A stretch of DNA of 64,000 bases from JASMTM01 sp046483075 (GCA_046483075.1 JAWODV010000042.1:80250-144249); one strand, 5' to 3'; shown: positions 45,272 to 54,303, numbered from the stretch's first letter. Notes: generated by a model from the sequence alone, not told the origin. Numbers and translations: made by a program.

Positions 45272-45571
45272 TCATTGACCTGTACGTATCCTGAGATTTT
45301 TGACTAATCTGGCTCCAAGTTTTTCATTTATTTTTGAAAGTATCTGCTCTTTTCTCAATAAAAGTTCTGTTTTCCATACTCCATCATCAGCAACAATAGT
45401 TAACAAGCCCTTATCAAAATCTTTGACCTTACAATGTTTTGATACAGATTTTCCAAAAATATTCTCCCACTCCTTAACCAGGGTGCCTTTTACCTTAAGC
45501 GCTTTAAATATATAATTTCTTCTAGAAAGAATATCAAATACTTCTGCCATGGTTTTATAGTTCTTTTTCAT
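45272..45571 (-). CDS. DciA-like protein (DUF721)
   Basis: A 99-residue protein. VKEWENIFGKSVSKHCKV and LLTIVADDGVWKTELLLRKE match the DUF721/DciA pattern (the W...G..(I/V)..H core and the hydrophobic strand before the helix). DciA is the ancestral loader of the DnaB helicase in bacteria lacking DnaC/DnaI. Its position just before gyrB is shared with many genomes. The start overlaps the aminotransferase stop by 4 nt. Confidence 0.78.
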   Translation of the reverse strand: MKKNYKTMAEVFDILSRRNYIFKALKVKGTLVKEWENIFGKSVSKHCKVKDFDKGLLTIVADDGVWKTELLLRKEQILSKINEKLGARLVKNLRIRTGQ

Positions 45572-46419
45572 TGTATACCTTCCCAGTTTTCATCTCTTGT
45601 CATTACATAACCCTCAAAATTATCCAATAATATTCTTGTCAGGCCATCGGTGAAATCTTCAATTAGAACCCTGTCTTCTATTTTTCTTATCGGAACCAGT
45701 CCCATACTTGTGTGTGATAAAAATAATTCATCAGCCGTAAACAGTTCCCATGAGTTTACTTCCCTTTCCTCAACTGGTATATCCATTGCCCTGGCAAGGC
45801 TGAGAATATTTTCTCGCGTTACTCCGGGTAATACACCAGACTCGATACTGGGTGTAATTAACTTCTCATTTTTAACAATAAAAACGTTCGTATAGGAACC
45901 TTCTGTAACATTTCCCTTTTCATTTAATAAAAGCAAATCATAGTTATCTCCCATGTATTTTTTAGTTAACGTTATCCAGGGAGAACCATAAACCTTTACC
46001 ACAGGGGGTATTATATCTCCAGATGGTTTTAAATATGGAGAAAGAGATACCCTTACACCCAATTCATAAATATCCCTCAATACACTTGTTTCAAGTTTTT
46101 CAAAGAGTAAACACATACTTTCTTTTTTAGAAGGAAATTGAACAATTTTTATTCTAAATTCATCTACATTATTTTCTGAATTAGATTCTATTCCTTTATT
46201 TATAAGCTCAACTAATTTCTCGAAACTCATTGAGGGTTCCATCGAAAAAAAAGCAAGCGTTTTTTTCAACCTCTCATAATGTTTTTTCAAAGCAAAAGGC
46301 AATTTGTTGTATGTTCTCAAAACTTCATAAGCAATTTGTCCCATAGCTGGGGCAACTTCTTTAATATTAATTAAGCTTTCTTCGTCAGACCTCCACTGAT
46401 TCGCAACATAATTCAGCAT
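45568..46419 (-). CDS. Class IV aminotransferase (PabC/Ilv/D-amino acid type)
   Basis: A 283-residue fold-type IV PLP enzyme. AYEVLRTYNKLPFALKKHYERL and NEKGNVTEGSYTNVFIV, then LPGVTRENIL, are the family signatures. It may be 4-amino-4-deoxychorismate lyase, a branched-chain aminotransferase or a D-amino acid aminotransferase; the sequence alone does not decide. ATG 46419 is kept because the first residues already match the family start, even though this gives a 35-nt overlap with mtaB. Confidence 0.85.
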   Translation of the reverse strand: MLNYVANQWRSDEESLINIKEVAPAMGQIAYEVLRTYNKLPFALKKHYERLKKTLAFFSMEPSMSFEKLVELINKGIESNSENNVDEFRIKIVQFPSKKESMCLLFEKLETSVLRDIYELGVRVSLSPYLKPSGDIIPPVVKVYGSPWITLTKKYMGDNYDLLLLNEKGNVTEGSYTNVFIVKNEKLITPSIESGVLPGVTRENILSLARAMDIPVEEREVNSWELFTADELFLSHTSMGLVPIRKIEDRVLIEDFTDGLTRILLDNFEGYVMTRDENWEGIQ

Positions 46420-47674
46420 TTGAAAACGCCTCCGATCTTCCGGTTGTTAGTATATGAACCTCGACAAAACCCTCTGTATATTTACCGTTTATTCTATGCT
46501 GAATATAGTACTCATCATATCCGAAGCTATAGCCATCATATGTGTTTTCAACCAATACTGTGCTTCTTTTTCCCTCCTGAGACTTCAAATAACTCCGGCT
46601 GCCTTTTTCTGCAATGTCTCTTAATAATCTTGCCCTATTTTTCTTGATAGTTCCAGAAATTCTGTCTTTCATAGTAAAGGCTTCCGTGCCAGGTCTTGGT
46701 GAAAAACGGAAAATGTGTACCTTTAAAAATTCCCTTTTTCTCACAAATGAACAGGTTTCTTCAAATTCTTCATTTGTTTCTCCAGGAAAACCCACTATAA
46801 TATCTGTCGTAAATGAAAAACGTTCATTCCTGATTCTCAGTTTTTCTACTATTGTCTCATAACGCTCTGTTGTGTAACCCCTTTTCATTCTCATCAAAAT
46901 ATCGTTAGATCCACTTTGCAATGATAGGTGCAGATGTTGAGCGATTTTCTCATGATTAGCTATATAATCGATCAGTTCATCACTTACAATTCTGGGATCA
47001 ATGGAACTCAATCTTAAACGCCAATTCCCGTGTACTATCGACAAACATCGAAGCAACCCAAGCAAATTATCATTTGTATCAAAACCATAATAGCCAATAT
47101 TCACACCTGTTAAAACAATTTCACGATAACCGTTTTTCAGCAGATTTTTGAATTCATCCAGTACCAAATCTCTATCTTTGCTCTGAATTCGATTTCCTCT
47201 TGCCAGTCGAATTCTACAGTAAGCACAGTTGTTTAAACAGCCATCCTGTATTGCCAGATAAGCCCTGGTTCTATCAGCCAAACCTTTATCTGCTATTAGG
47301 ATATTATTCTCTTTCTTAATAACTGGCTCTTCACCATTAAAAACAGTATCAACAATAGTATCAATAGATCCTTTTTCATCAATTCCACCAACATAATCAA
47401 AACCTAATGATTCAAAATCTTCTGGCGATAGTTTTGAGTAACATCCAACTGCCACAAATGATGCCCTATCATTCTCTCTCTTCAGTTTCCTATATAACTG
47501 CCTGGTCTTTCTTTCAGCTTCCGATGTGACTGTACATGTATTAATAATGAATAGATTAGCCTTTTCACCTTCAACACTAACATCATATTTATACGAAAGT
47601 TTTTCTCGCATAGTTTCTGTCTCATATTGATTTAATTTACAACCAAAGGTAAATATAGAAACTTGTTTTTTCAT
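46385..47674 (-). CDS. mtaB: tRNA t6A37 methylthiotransferase MtaB
   Basis: A 429-residue radical SAM methylthiotransferase. The N-terminal UPF0004 domain starts with FTFGCKLNQYETE and has INTCTVTSEAERK; GCKLNQ rather than GCQMN points to the MtaB branch. The radical SAM cluster motif is CLNNCAYCRI near residue 145, and a TRAM domain closes the protein. It converts t6A at position 37 of ANN-decoding tRNAs to ms2t6A. It overlaps the CBS gene by 4 nt. Confidence 0.93.
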   Translation of the reverse strand: MKKQVSIFTFGCKLNQYETETMREKLSYKYDVSVEGEKANLFIINTCTVTSEAERKTRQLYRKLKRENDRASFVAVGCYSKLSPEDFESLGFDYVGGIDEKGSIDTIVDTVFNGEEPVIKKENNILIADKGLADRTRAYLAIQDGCLNNCAYCRIRLARGNRIQSKDRDLVLDEFKNLLKNGYREIVLTGVNIGYYGFDTNDNLLGLLRCLSIVHGNWRLRLSSIDPRIVSDELIDYIANHEKIAQHLHLSLQSGSNDILMRMKRGYTTERYETIVEKLRIRNERFSFTTDIIVGFPGETNEEFEETCSFVRKREFLKVHIFRFSPRPGTEAFTMKDRISGTIKKNRARLLRDIAEKGSRSYLKSQEGKRSTVLVENTYDGYSFGYDEYYIQHRINGKYTEGFVEVHILTTGRSEAFSNAELCCESVEV

Positions 47675-48126
47675 TCCGAATTTATTTTTCCCTCCAGCCC
47701 AACTTTGATTAGATACAGTCTATTGATAAAACCCAGTAACCTTGAATCATCATCAACAACAGGTACTGTCTTAAGACCTTTTTTTATAAGCAGGTCAGCA
47801 GCATGTAACGTTGTATCTTCAGGTGTGACGGTTATGGCTGGAGAGAACATATGTTCTGAAACTGGATCGTTTCTAATCTCTTTTAGTTTACTCATGAATT
47901 GGTGTGTATCCGGAATAAACGAAGCACTCCTTAGCAGGCTAAAGTAACTGGGAAGTGAGCTTTTAATAACATCACTTTCACTCAAAAAACCAATAACTCT
48001 ATATTCTTCATCAACCACAGGCAATCCTGTCCTCATTTTTCTCAAGCATGCCACAACAAAATCTTCTATAGATTCATCTTCAAAAATGGCTGATACATCC
48101 CTTATCATGGCATCTTTAACCTTCAT
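47671..48126 (-). CDS. CBS domain pair protein
   Basis: A 151-residue protein made of two CBS domains: MKVKDAMIRDVSAIFEDES with GLPVVDEEYRVIGFLSESD, then VSEHMFSPAITVTPEDTTL with TVPVVDDDSRLLGFI. CBS pairs bind adenine nucleotides such as AMP, ATP or SAM and act as regulatory modules. The effector and partner are unknown; it follows the PfkB-family kinase by 4 nt. Confidence 0.92.
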   Translation of the reverse strand: MKVKDAMIRDVSAIFEDESIEDFVVACLRKMRTGLPVVDEEYRVIGFLSESDVIKSSLPSYFSLLRSASFIPDTHQFMSKLKEIRNDPVSEHMFSPAITVTPEDTTLHAADLLIKKGLKTVPVVDDDSRLLGFINRLYLIKVGLEGKINSE

Positions 48127-48130
48127 CGGA

Positions 48131-49090
48131 TCACCTCAATCTGCTCACATCAAAGGTATCCATGTTACTATGAATATCTTTTGCTGTGAAAAACTCTTTG
48201 CCTACAAATCTACTCTCTGTAACCGCAGCTGCCATTCCAACCTTTGCAGCTTCAAGAAGTTCTCTTTCATTTTCCAACAAACTATATGCGGCGCCTGCAA
48301 CAAAACTATCACCTGTGCCAAACAAATGTGATTGCTCAACACGGGTTTTTGTTTTCATAAACCATACGCCTTCTTCAGTCGCTATAATATCTCCTTCTAT
48401 TTCATAAGATACTATTGCCATTTTATTTCCATATTTGATTATTTCCTGAGCAGCTTCCACATAATCATCGAGTTCATTAAGCTCTTTCCCAAAAAGCTCC
48501 TTATTACTCCTCAGATCAGGTTTAGCTACTGTATAATGCCCTTGTTTAAGAGCCTTTTCAAAATGTTTTCCTGTTGATTCGCCTATAACCGTTTTACCTA
48601 ATTCTTTGGCTCTAGATACTAAAATTTCATAATAATCCTCAGGAACTCCTGGTGGAGCACTACCGGAAATAACAACTGATTTTACTCTATTTAATGTTAT
48701 TTCATATCTTCTTTTTAACATATCCAGTGTCCGTTCATCTATAAGTGGACCGGAAGAATTTATCTCCGTTATGGTATCGTTTACCTGATCAATGATAGCA
48801 ATATTCTCACGTGTCTCTTCATCAACATAACAAAAATGAGAGGTAATGATATCGCTTGCTTCTCTTAACCGTCTTTCAACTACTGCACCAATGAAACCTC
48901 CCAGAAATCCCATAGCAATGCTTGGAATCCCTAATCCAGATAATATCAAGGAAACATTAATACCCTTTCCACCGGGTTCCATTTTTGAATATTTCTGATT
49001 TCTTATCCTGCGCATTTCGTTTATCTTGAAATCATCAACAATTAATTCCCTGTCAAGTGCAGGGTTAAGGGTCACAGTAAGGACTTTCAA
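48131..49090 (-). CDS. PfkB-family kinase, 1-phosphofructokinase/tagatose-6-phosphate kinase type
   Basis: A 319-residue ribokinase-fold sugar kinase. VTLNPALDRELIVDDF at the N-terminus and MEPGGKGINVSLILSGLG are hallmarks of the FruK/LacC branch, and HLFGTGDSFVAGAAYSL holds the anion hole and catalytic aspartate. It would phosphorylate fructose-1-phosphate or a related hexose phosphate. No PTS transporter is adjacent, so the physiological substrate is open. Confidence 0.88.
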   Translation of the reverse strand: MKVLTVTLNPALDRELIVDDFKINEMRRIRNQKYSKMEPGGKGINVSLILSGLGIPSIAMGFLGGFIGAVVERRLREASDIITSHFCYVDEETRENIAIIDQVNDTITEINSSGPLIDERTLDMLKRRYEITLNRVKSVVISGSAPPGVPEDYYEILVSRAKELGKTVIGESTGKHFEKALKQGHYTVAKPDLRSNKELFGKELNELDDYVEAAQEIIKYGNKMAIVSYEIEGDIIATEEGVWFMKTKTRVEQSHLFGTGDSFVAGAAYSLLENERELLEAAKVGMAAAVTESRFVGKEFFTAKDIHSNMDTFDVSRLR

Positions 49091-49115
49091 TATTTTACAC
49101 TCCTATCCTGAAATT

Positions 49116-49826
49116 TCAGGAAACAACATAATTCTCTGGAGTTCCTACATATGAAATTTTACCATCTTTTAAAGAAATTAACAAATCACATATGTCTAAA
49201 AGCCTCAATGAATAGCGGCTAGAAAGCAAAACAGTCCGATCACTCTTTGACTGATAAATCATATTTTTTACATGAATAGTGCTTTCATCATCAAGGTGAT
49301 CTACAATACTGTCTAAAATAACCATGGATGGATTTCTGGCAAGTGTTGAATATATCAAGAGCAGAATTCTTTGATATGGCAAAAGTTTGTTTAAGCTGGT
49401 CTTTGGAGAATAAGAAAGTATATCTTCAATATGCAATGACTTTATCAAATCAAGATCATAGTCAGATAGATCCTCAAAACTAAAATTATTTCCTTTAATT
49501 AATCTGAAGAATTCCTTTAAGCTAAAATCTCTTATAGCAGTAAGAAATGATGTATCAACATATGCAATATCATTTCTTAACTCTTTTCTGTCATAGTTCT
49601 CTATTCTCATACCAAAAGGTTCTACTATGCCATCACCATATACATTCTCAAATAACTCTTCATTAAGATGAAGTAAAGTTCTTAGCAGCATGGATTTTCC
49701 TGAGCTTCTGGAACCGTAAAAAAGGACAATCTGACCTTCTAAAATAGAGAAACTGATATCTTTCAATATTCTTTCATTATCTATGTAAAGATTGAAGTCC
49801 TTAACAATAAGAGCAGTCTCATTCAT
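49116..49826 (-). CDS. Degenerate ABC-type ATP-binding protein
   Basis: About 236 residues with ABC ATPase layout (LIVKDFNLYIDNERILKDIS, Walker A GSRSSGKSMLL) but weakened catalytic motifs. The signature LSGGQ is replaced by LNKLLPYQR, and after the Walker B aspartate (SMVILDSIVDHLDD) a serine stands where the catalytic glutamate should be. It probably binds but hardly hydrolyses ATP. ATG 49826 has AGGAG at suitable distance. No permease gene is adjacent. It overlaps the 60-residue ORF by 8 nt. Function unknown. Confidence 0.8.
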   Translation of the reverse strand: MNETALIVKDFNLYIDNERILKDISFSILEGQIVLFYGSRSSGKSMLLRTLLHLNEELFENVYGDGIVEPFGMRIENYDRKELRNDIAYVDTSFLTAIRDFSLKEFFRLIKGNNFSFEDLSDYDLDLIKSLHIEDILSYSPKTSLNKLLPYQRILLLIYSTLARNPSMVILDSIVDHLDDESTIHVKNMIYQSKSDRTVLLSSRYSLRLLDICDLLISLKDGKISYVGTPENYVVS

Positions 49827-50001
49827 GAGACTGCTCCTTTCTTTCGTTTCCATTATTACACGATAATCGACTTCTTATAACGTCCTGTGTAGCTTCTTTA
49901 TCACCGTTCTTGTTCATTTTAATAAGATCAATCTGAGCAACAACTTTGGGACTTGATTGAAATCTTTTCTTACTCGGTCTTGATGATTTTCCTTTCATCA
50001 T
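49819..50001 (-). CDS. Small basic protein, hypothetical
   Basis: A possible 60-residue hydrophilic protein rich in Lys, Arg and Ser (begins MMKGKSSRPSKKRFQ). A GGGAGACGTGAT ribosome binding site and a TATAAT box lie upstream, and it overlaps the ABC gene by 8 nt in the style of real gene pairs here. No domain is recognised; it might be a leader peptide for translational coupling. Confidence 0.5.
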   Translation of the reverse strand: MMKGKSSRPSKKRFQSSPKVVAQIDLIKMNKNGDKEATQDVIRSRLSCNNGNERKEQSHE

Positions 50002-50030
50002 ATCACGTCTCCCTCATTGATTGCATAATA

Positions 50031-50036
50031 ATTATA
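50031..50036 (-). promoter_or_regulatory. -10 box upstream of the small ORF and ABC gene
   Basis: Read leftward, TATAAT lies about 30 nt before the small ORF start in the 92-nt gap after rpoD. No strong -35 box is visible. An 8-bp inverted repeat (50005-50012 and 50074-50081) brackets it, and its proximal arm contains the ribosome binding site. Confidence 0.45.
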
Positions 50037-50093
50037 CAAAAATTGCTTTTCTGATTAATTATAACTTATTTAAGGAGACGTTTCTTTTTTGTG

Positions 50094-51266
50094 TTATTCA
50101 GTCCTTGAATCGTTTAGCATTCCCATAAGGGATTTCAGCTGTTTACTCCTCGAAGGATGTCTTAATTTCCTCAATGCTTTAACTTCTATTTGCCTTATCC
50201 TTTCTCTTGTTACGTTGAAAAACTGACCTACTTCTTCTAGAGTTTTTGTTTTTCCATCCAAAAGTCCATATCTCATCTTAAGAACCATTGCTTCTCTTGG
50301 GCTTAATGTATCAAGCACATGATCAATTCTCTCACGTAACAACATTTTCATTGCTGATTCCTGAGGTTTCTCAACAGATTCATCATGAACAAAATCTCCC
50401 ATTGTTGATTCTTCATCACCACTGATAGGTGACTCAAGAGAAATTGTTTCTTTCGAAGCAGCAAGTATTTCTTCAATTTTTTCAGGGGATTTACCGGTAA
50501 GTTTACCAAGTTCCTCAACGCTTGGGTATTCTCCCTGTTCTTGTAAATGCTCTCTAATGACTTTATTTACTTTATTTATTGTCTCAACCATATGTACAGG
50601 TACCCTTATTGTTCTTGCCTGGTCAGCAATCGCTCTTGTTATTGCCTGTCTTATCCACCATGTTGCATATGTACTAAATTTATAACCTTTCTTGTAATCA
50701 AATTTCTCAACAGCTTTTATCAAACCGATATTTCCTTCTTGAATAAGATCAAGAAAAGATAGACCTCTGCCTATATAACGTTTGGCAATTGAAACAACAA
50801 GTCTCAAATTAGCTTTGATCAGTTCTCTTCTGGCTTTATTTTCTCCCTTTTGAACCCTTCTAGCCAGTTCTCTTTCTTTACTTGGGGTCAATAATGATAT
50901 TTTTCCAATTTCTTTAAGGTACATTTTAATCGGGTCTTTTAACGAAATATTATCGTACATTTCTGGAGAATTCGATAATAACGAGTCAATTTCCTCTTCT
51001 TCTTTTTCTTCAGTTTCTTCTTCCTCATCTTCATCCTTTTCAACGATCCTGATATTATTCTTTTCTAGTTCTTCATACGTTTTCTCCATCATTTGTGCAT
51101 CGAAACCCTTGTAATCGGGTGGAAACGCATTATCTATATCAGCATAAGTAATATAACCTTGCTTTTTACCGAGTTTGATCAGTTTTTCAATATTTTTCTT
51201 AACCTGTTCCTTTGTTAATTTCTTTTCCCTTTTCTTTGTCTTTGTATTCTGTTTTTTAGCTGCCAT
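50094..51266 (-). CDS. rpoD: Primary RNA polymerase sigma factor RpoD/SigA
   Basis: A 390-residue group 1 sigma factor. A short lysine-rich N-terminus (about 1-25) and acidic stretch (75-95) precede region 1.2 (SLKDPIKMYLKEIGKISLL). Region 2 is RLVVSIAKRYIGRGLSFLDL, then FSTYATWWIRQAITRAI; region 4.2 is LEEVGQFFNVTRERIRQIE. ATG 51266 follows GGGAGGTG by suitable spacing; a GTG at 51275 overlaps that site. It overlaps dnaG by 11 nt, the classic dnaG-rpoD order. Confidence 0.97.
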   Translation of the reverse strand: MAAKKQNTKTKKREKKLTKEQVKKNIEKLIKLGKKQGYITYADIDNAFPPDYKGFDAQMMEKTYEELEKNNIRIVEKDEDEEEETEEKEEEEIDSLLSNSPEMYDNISLKDPIKMYLKEIGKISLLTPSKERELARRVQKGENKARRELIKANLRLVVSIAKRYIGRGLSFLDLIQEGNIGLIKAVEKFDYKKGYKFSTYATWWIRQAITRAIADQARTIRVPVHMVETINKVNKVIREHLQEQGEYPSVEELGKLTGKSPEKIEEILAASKETISLESPISGDEESTMGDFVHDESVEKPQESAMKMLLRERIDHVLDTLSPREAMVLKMRYGLLDGKTKTLEEVGQFFNVTRERIRQIEVKALRKLRHPSRSKQLKSLMGMLNDSRTE

Positions 51267-52989
51267 TTTTTTCACCTCCCTGACTTTTCAAGAGTAACCT
51301 TGATAATTGTACTCTTTTCATAAGAAGAGAAGTCTTGACTTTTTCATTGCTTACCTGACTGATCTTTCTATCCAATTCCTTAATTTGTTCCTTAATCAAC
51401 ATCTTATCAGTCAACTTTTCAAGATCATTTAGTATAGCTTCAGCTAAATTTCTATTCATTGGAGTTTCAGCTGTATTCATTAATTCTCTTCCAAGATCTT
51501 CCTCAACTGTTTTCAAAATTTGCTCAAAACTGTCATCCTTTTTGAGTCTTTTATAAACTTCCATGCAGGCTGAACTTAAAGGAAGCAATTCTAGAATTTT
51601 CAAAACGCCAGATTTGTATTCAGGAAAAGAAAAGTAAATTTTAAGTAATTCTCTTTCACCAGTTTTGAGTTTTATTTTTTTGGACTGAAACGAATCTCTT
51701 TCCCTGAATGTTTTTTTTCGAGAAGTAACATTTATTGTTCCTTCATCGTACCCAGTTAACTCTGATATTGCTTTCACAGAAATCTGTAATCCCGGATTAT
51801 CACCTTGATTTCGATACTTTCTTAAATATGGTTCGGTAATCTGCAACAACTTTTTCTTACCCTGTTCATTTTTAAGATCAAGTTTTCTTGAAAAATAGTG
51901 TATCTTAAACGCTGGTCCAGGTATTGCTTGATTAAGTATATCTCGAATGTCTTTTGGCTTCTTTTTTATCAACAATTCACCAGGGTCTTTGTACTGTGAA
52001 GCTTGAACAACTGCAGTAGATAATCCCAATTGCTCTGCCATTTCAACAGCTCTGAATGTAGCTTTCTGTCCAGCCTCATCTGAGTCAAAAAAGAACAGAA
52101 TGTTTTCGGTCATATCTCTTAGAAGTTTTAACTGTATACTAGTAAGCGATGTTCCAAGTGTTCCCACTACATTCTCTATACCAGCTTCGTATAGTGATAT
52201 AACGTCGAAGAATCCTTCAACAACTATTACATAATTCAAACTATTTATACTTTTTTTAGCTCTGTATAAATTGTATAAAAGTTTACTCTTTTTGAAAATA
52301 CTGCTTTCAGGCGAATTAATATATTTGGGTCCATTTTCATCTGATATTACCCTTGCACCAAATCCTACGACACGGCCTGATTTATTTCTTATCGGTATTG
52401 TCAATCTATTTGAAAATCTGTTGATGAGTTTACCTTTGTTAATATATGCTACCCCTGCTGTAACTAAATCATTCTTATCTATGTTTTTATTAGACTGAAT
52501 AAATTTATCCAAAGTTCGATCATCAGATGAAAGACCGAGTTCAAAACTGCCAATGGTCTTTTCTGATATTTTTCTGTTCTTCAAGTAGCCAATTACATCT
52601 AAGCTTTTTTCATTTTTTTTGAATAATTCGTTTTGCCAGTATCTGGCAAGATTTTCTAGTATTTTCGTAGATTTATGATAAGCTGTTTCTTCAAAAGCAT
52701 TCGTCGGGACATTGACATTAAACATGTCTGCAAGTTGGACTACTGCATCAGTGAAAGATAATTCTTCTATCTTCTGATAAAAACTAATAGCGTCGCCAGA
52801 AGTACCGCATCCAAAACAATGAAAGAAGCCTTTCCCAGGACTCACATAAAATGAAGGATCGGTGTCATTATGAAATGGACATAAACCACGGTAATAGCTT
52901 CCTGACTTCTGGAGGTTAACGTAACGTCCCACGAGTTCGACAATATCCACAGAAGACTTCAGCTTCTCAATTAGATCCTTGTCGAACAC
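51256..52989 (-). CDS. dnaG: DNA primase
   Basis: A 577-residue primase. The CHC2 zinc motif is CPFHNDTDPSFYVSPGKGF followed by FHCFGCG, and the TOPRIM core shows VVEGFFDVISLYEAG and FFFDSDEAGQKA. A C-terminal helicase-binding region follows. It starts at GTG with a GGTGGTGAT upstream. It synthesises RNA primers for replication and precedes rpoD as in the macromolecular synthesis operon, here behind rplM-rpsI. Confidence 0.96.
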   Translation of the reverse strand: MFDKDLIEKLKSSVDIVELVGRYVNLQKSGSYYRGLCPFHNDTDPSFYVSPGKGFFHCFGCGTSGDAISFYQKIEELSFTDAVVQLADMFNVNVPTNAFEETAYHKSTKILENLARYWQNELFKKNEKSLDVIGYLKNRKISEKTIGSFELGLSSDDRTLDKFIQSNKNIDKNDLVTAGVAYINKGKLINRFSNRLTIPIRNKSGRVVGFGARVISDENGPKYINSPESSIFKKSKLLYNLYRAKKSINSLNYVIVVEGFFDVISLYEAGIENVVGTLGTSLTSIQLKLLRDMTENILFFFDSDEAGQKATFRAVEMAEQLGLSTAVVQASQYKDPGELLIKKKPKDIRDILNQAIPGPAFKIHYFSRKLDLKNEQGKKKLLQITEPYLRKYRNQGDNPGLQISVKAISELTGYDEGTINVTSRKKTFRERDSFQSKKIKLKTGERELLKIYFSFPEYKSGVLKILELLPLSSACMEVYKRLKKDDSFEQILKTVEEDLGRELMNTAETPMNRNLAEAILNDLEKLTDKMLIKEQIKELDRKISQVSNEKVKTSLLMKRVQLSRLLLKSQGGEKNGS

Positions 52990-53056
52990 TAAATCACCAC
53001 CGAAAGATGATGGACTCCTTCAGGGAAGGAATCCACTCTGACTTATAATGAATAAA

Positions 53057-53461
53057 TTATCTCTTTGAGAATTGTGGTGCTCTTCTTGCCTTTTTCAAAC
53101 CATATTTCTTTCTTTCAACTTTTCTTGAGTCTCTTGTGAGTAAACCTTCTTCTCTCAAGCGTTTCTTCAGATCAGGATTAAATTCTAAAAGTGCACGAGC
53201 AATACCCAATCTTATAGCTCCAGCTTGTCCTGATAATCCCCCACCATTAACTCTAATTACATAATCAAATTTTCCCATTGATTCGGTAATAACAGCTGGT
53301 TTTAAGGCATGTCTTACCCACAAATCATTATGAAGATATTTCTGCAGATCCTCAAATCCTTTGCCATTAATTATAAAATTACCTTTTCCTGGTCTTAAGC
53401 GAACTCTGGCAACTGCGGTTTTTCTTCTTCCTGTACCATAATATTCAACCATTTCAGCCAT
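53057..53461 (-). CDS. rpsI: Ribosomal protein uS9
   Basis: A 134-residue small-subunit protein with YYGTGRRKTAVARVRLRPG near the N-terminus and the basic end RKKYGLKKARRAPQFSKR, whose final SKR reaches the P-site tRNA. ATG follows GGAGG; it lies 12 nt after rplM. Confidence 0.98.
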   Translation of the reverse strand: MAEMVEYYGTGRRKTAVARVRLRPGKGNFIINGKGFEDLQKYLHNDLWVRHALKPAVITESMGKFDYVIRVNGGGLSGQAGAIRLGIARALLEFNPDLKKRLREEGLLTRDSRKVERKKYGLKKARRAPQFSKR

Positions 53462-53473
53462 TCAATATCCTCC

Positions 53474-53998
53474 TTACTTCAGCAAATTAATCTGCTCTGG
53501 TTTTTGAGCTTCATGTTTATGTTCAGGTCCACTATATACTTTTAACTTTTTAAGCATATTTTTCCCCAGTATAGTCTTAGGTAGCATTCTGCGAACAGCA
53601 TTTTTAAATACTTTTTCAGGATGGCGTTCTATCATTTCCTTTGCTGTTCTGGTTTTTATTCCTCCTGGATAACCGGTATGCCTATAGTATTTCTTTTGAT
53701 CCATTTTCTTTCCCGTTAATTTGATTTTTGAAGCATTAACTACCACAACAAAATCTCCTGTATCCACATGTGGTGTATATATTGGTTTATGCTTTCCCAT
53801 CAATATTCTGGCAATCTGACTTGCCAATCTTCCTAACGCAACATCAGTTGCATCGACAAGATACCAATTTCTCTCAATTCTCTCATCATTGTGGTTGGAA
53901 ACATAATATTCTACCTTATCTATTTCACCTTTTCGTTTTGTTTGTACCTTAGACCAATTAGCGCTTAGTTTACAAAGAGGTGTTTTCTGTATTTTCAT
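53474..53998 (-). CDS. rplM: Ribosomal protein uL13 with N-terminal extension
   Basis: A large-subunit protein of 174 residues. NWYLVDATDVALGRLAS, YTPHVDTGDFVVVVNASKI and HTGYPGGIKTRTA are family signatures, and the end YSGPEHKHEAQKPE resembles Thermotoga L13. The usual length is about 145-150, so roughly 25-30 residues precede the conserved domain. The ATG at 53998 has GGGAGG 10 nt upstream, and no ATG, GTG or TTG in frame gives the short form, so the extension looks real. Confidence 0.96.
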   Translation of the reverse strand: MKIQKTPLCKLSANWSKVQTKRKGEIDKVEYYVSNHNDERIERNWYLVDATDVALGRLASQIARILMGKHKPIYTPHVDTGDFVVVVNASKIKLTGKKMDQKKYYRHTGYPGGIKTRTAKEMIERHPEKVFKNAVRRMLPKTILGKNMLKKLKVYSGPEHKHEAQKPEQINLLK

Positions 53999-54026
53999 AA
54001 CAATTTATCCTCCCTTAGATTTGCCC

Positions 54027-54287
54027 TTATTGCTGCGTTTCGTTATTGACGCTTACAAATTTTCGGTTTCTTTTTGTTTCAAAGTGAACCTTACCATCAA
54101 TCAAAGCATAAAGTGTGAAATCTCTACCCATTCCAACATTTTCTCCTGGATGGATTTTTGTTCCACATTGTTTTAATATGATCGTTCCAGATTTTACAAA
54201 ACTGTTTTCTCCCCGTTTTATACCTCTGTATTTTGGCTTACTGTCTCTTCCGTTTCTTGCTACACCACCACTTTTTTTATGGGCCAT
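54027..54287 (-). CDS. rpmA: Ribosomal protein bL27
   Basis: An 86-residue protein beginning MAHKKSGGVARNGRDSKPK. There is no Firmicutes-type cleavable N-terminal extension, so the mature N-terminus at the peptidyl-transferase centre is encoded directly. It follows rplU by 16 nt. No Prp protease gene stands between rplU and rpmA, consistent with the absence of that extension. Confidence 0.98.
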   Translation of the reverse strand: MAHKKSGGVARNGRDSKPKYRGIKRGENSFVKSGTIILKQCGTKIHPGENVGMGRDFTLYALIDGKVHFETKRNRKFVSVNNETQQ

Positions 54288-54303
54288 TCAATTCACCTCC
54301 ACC

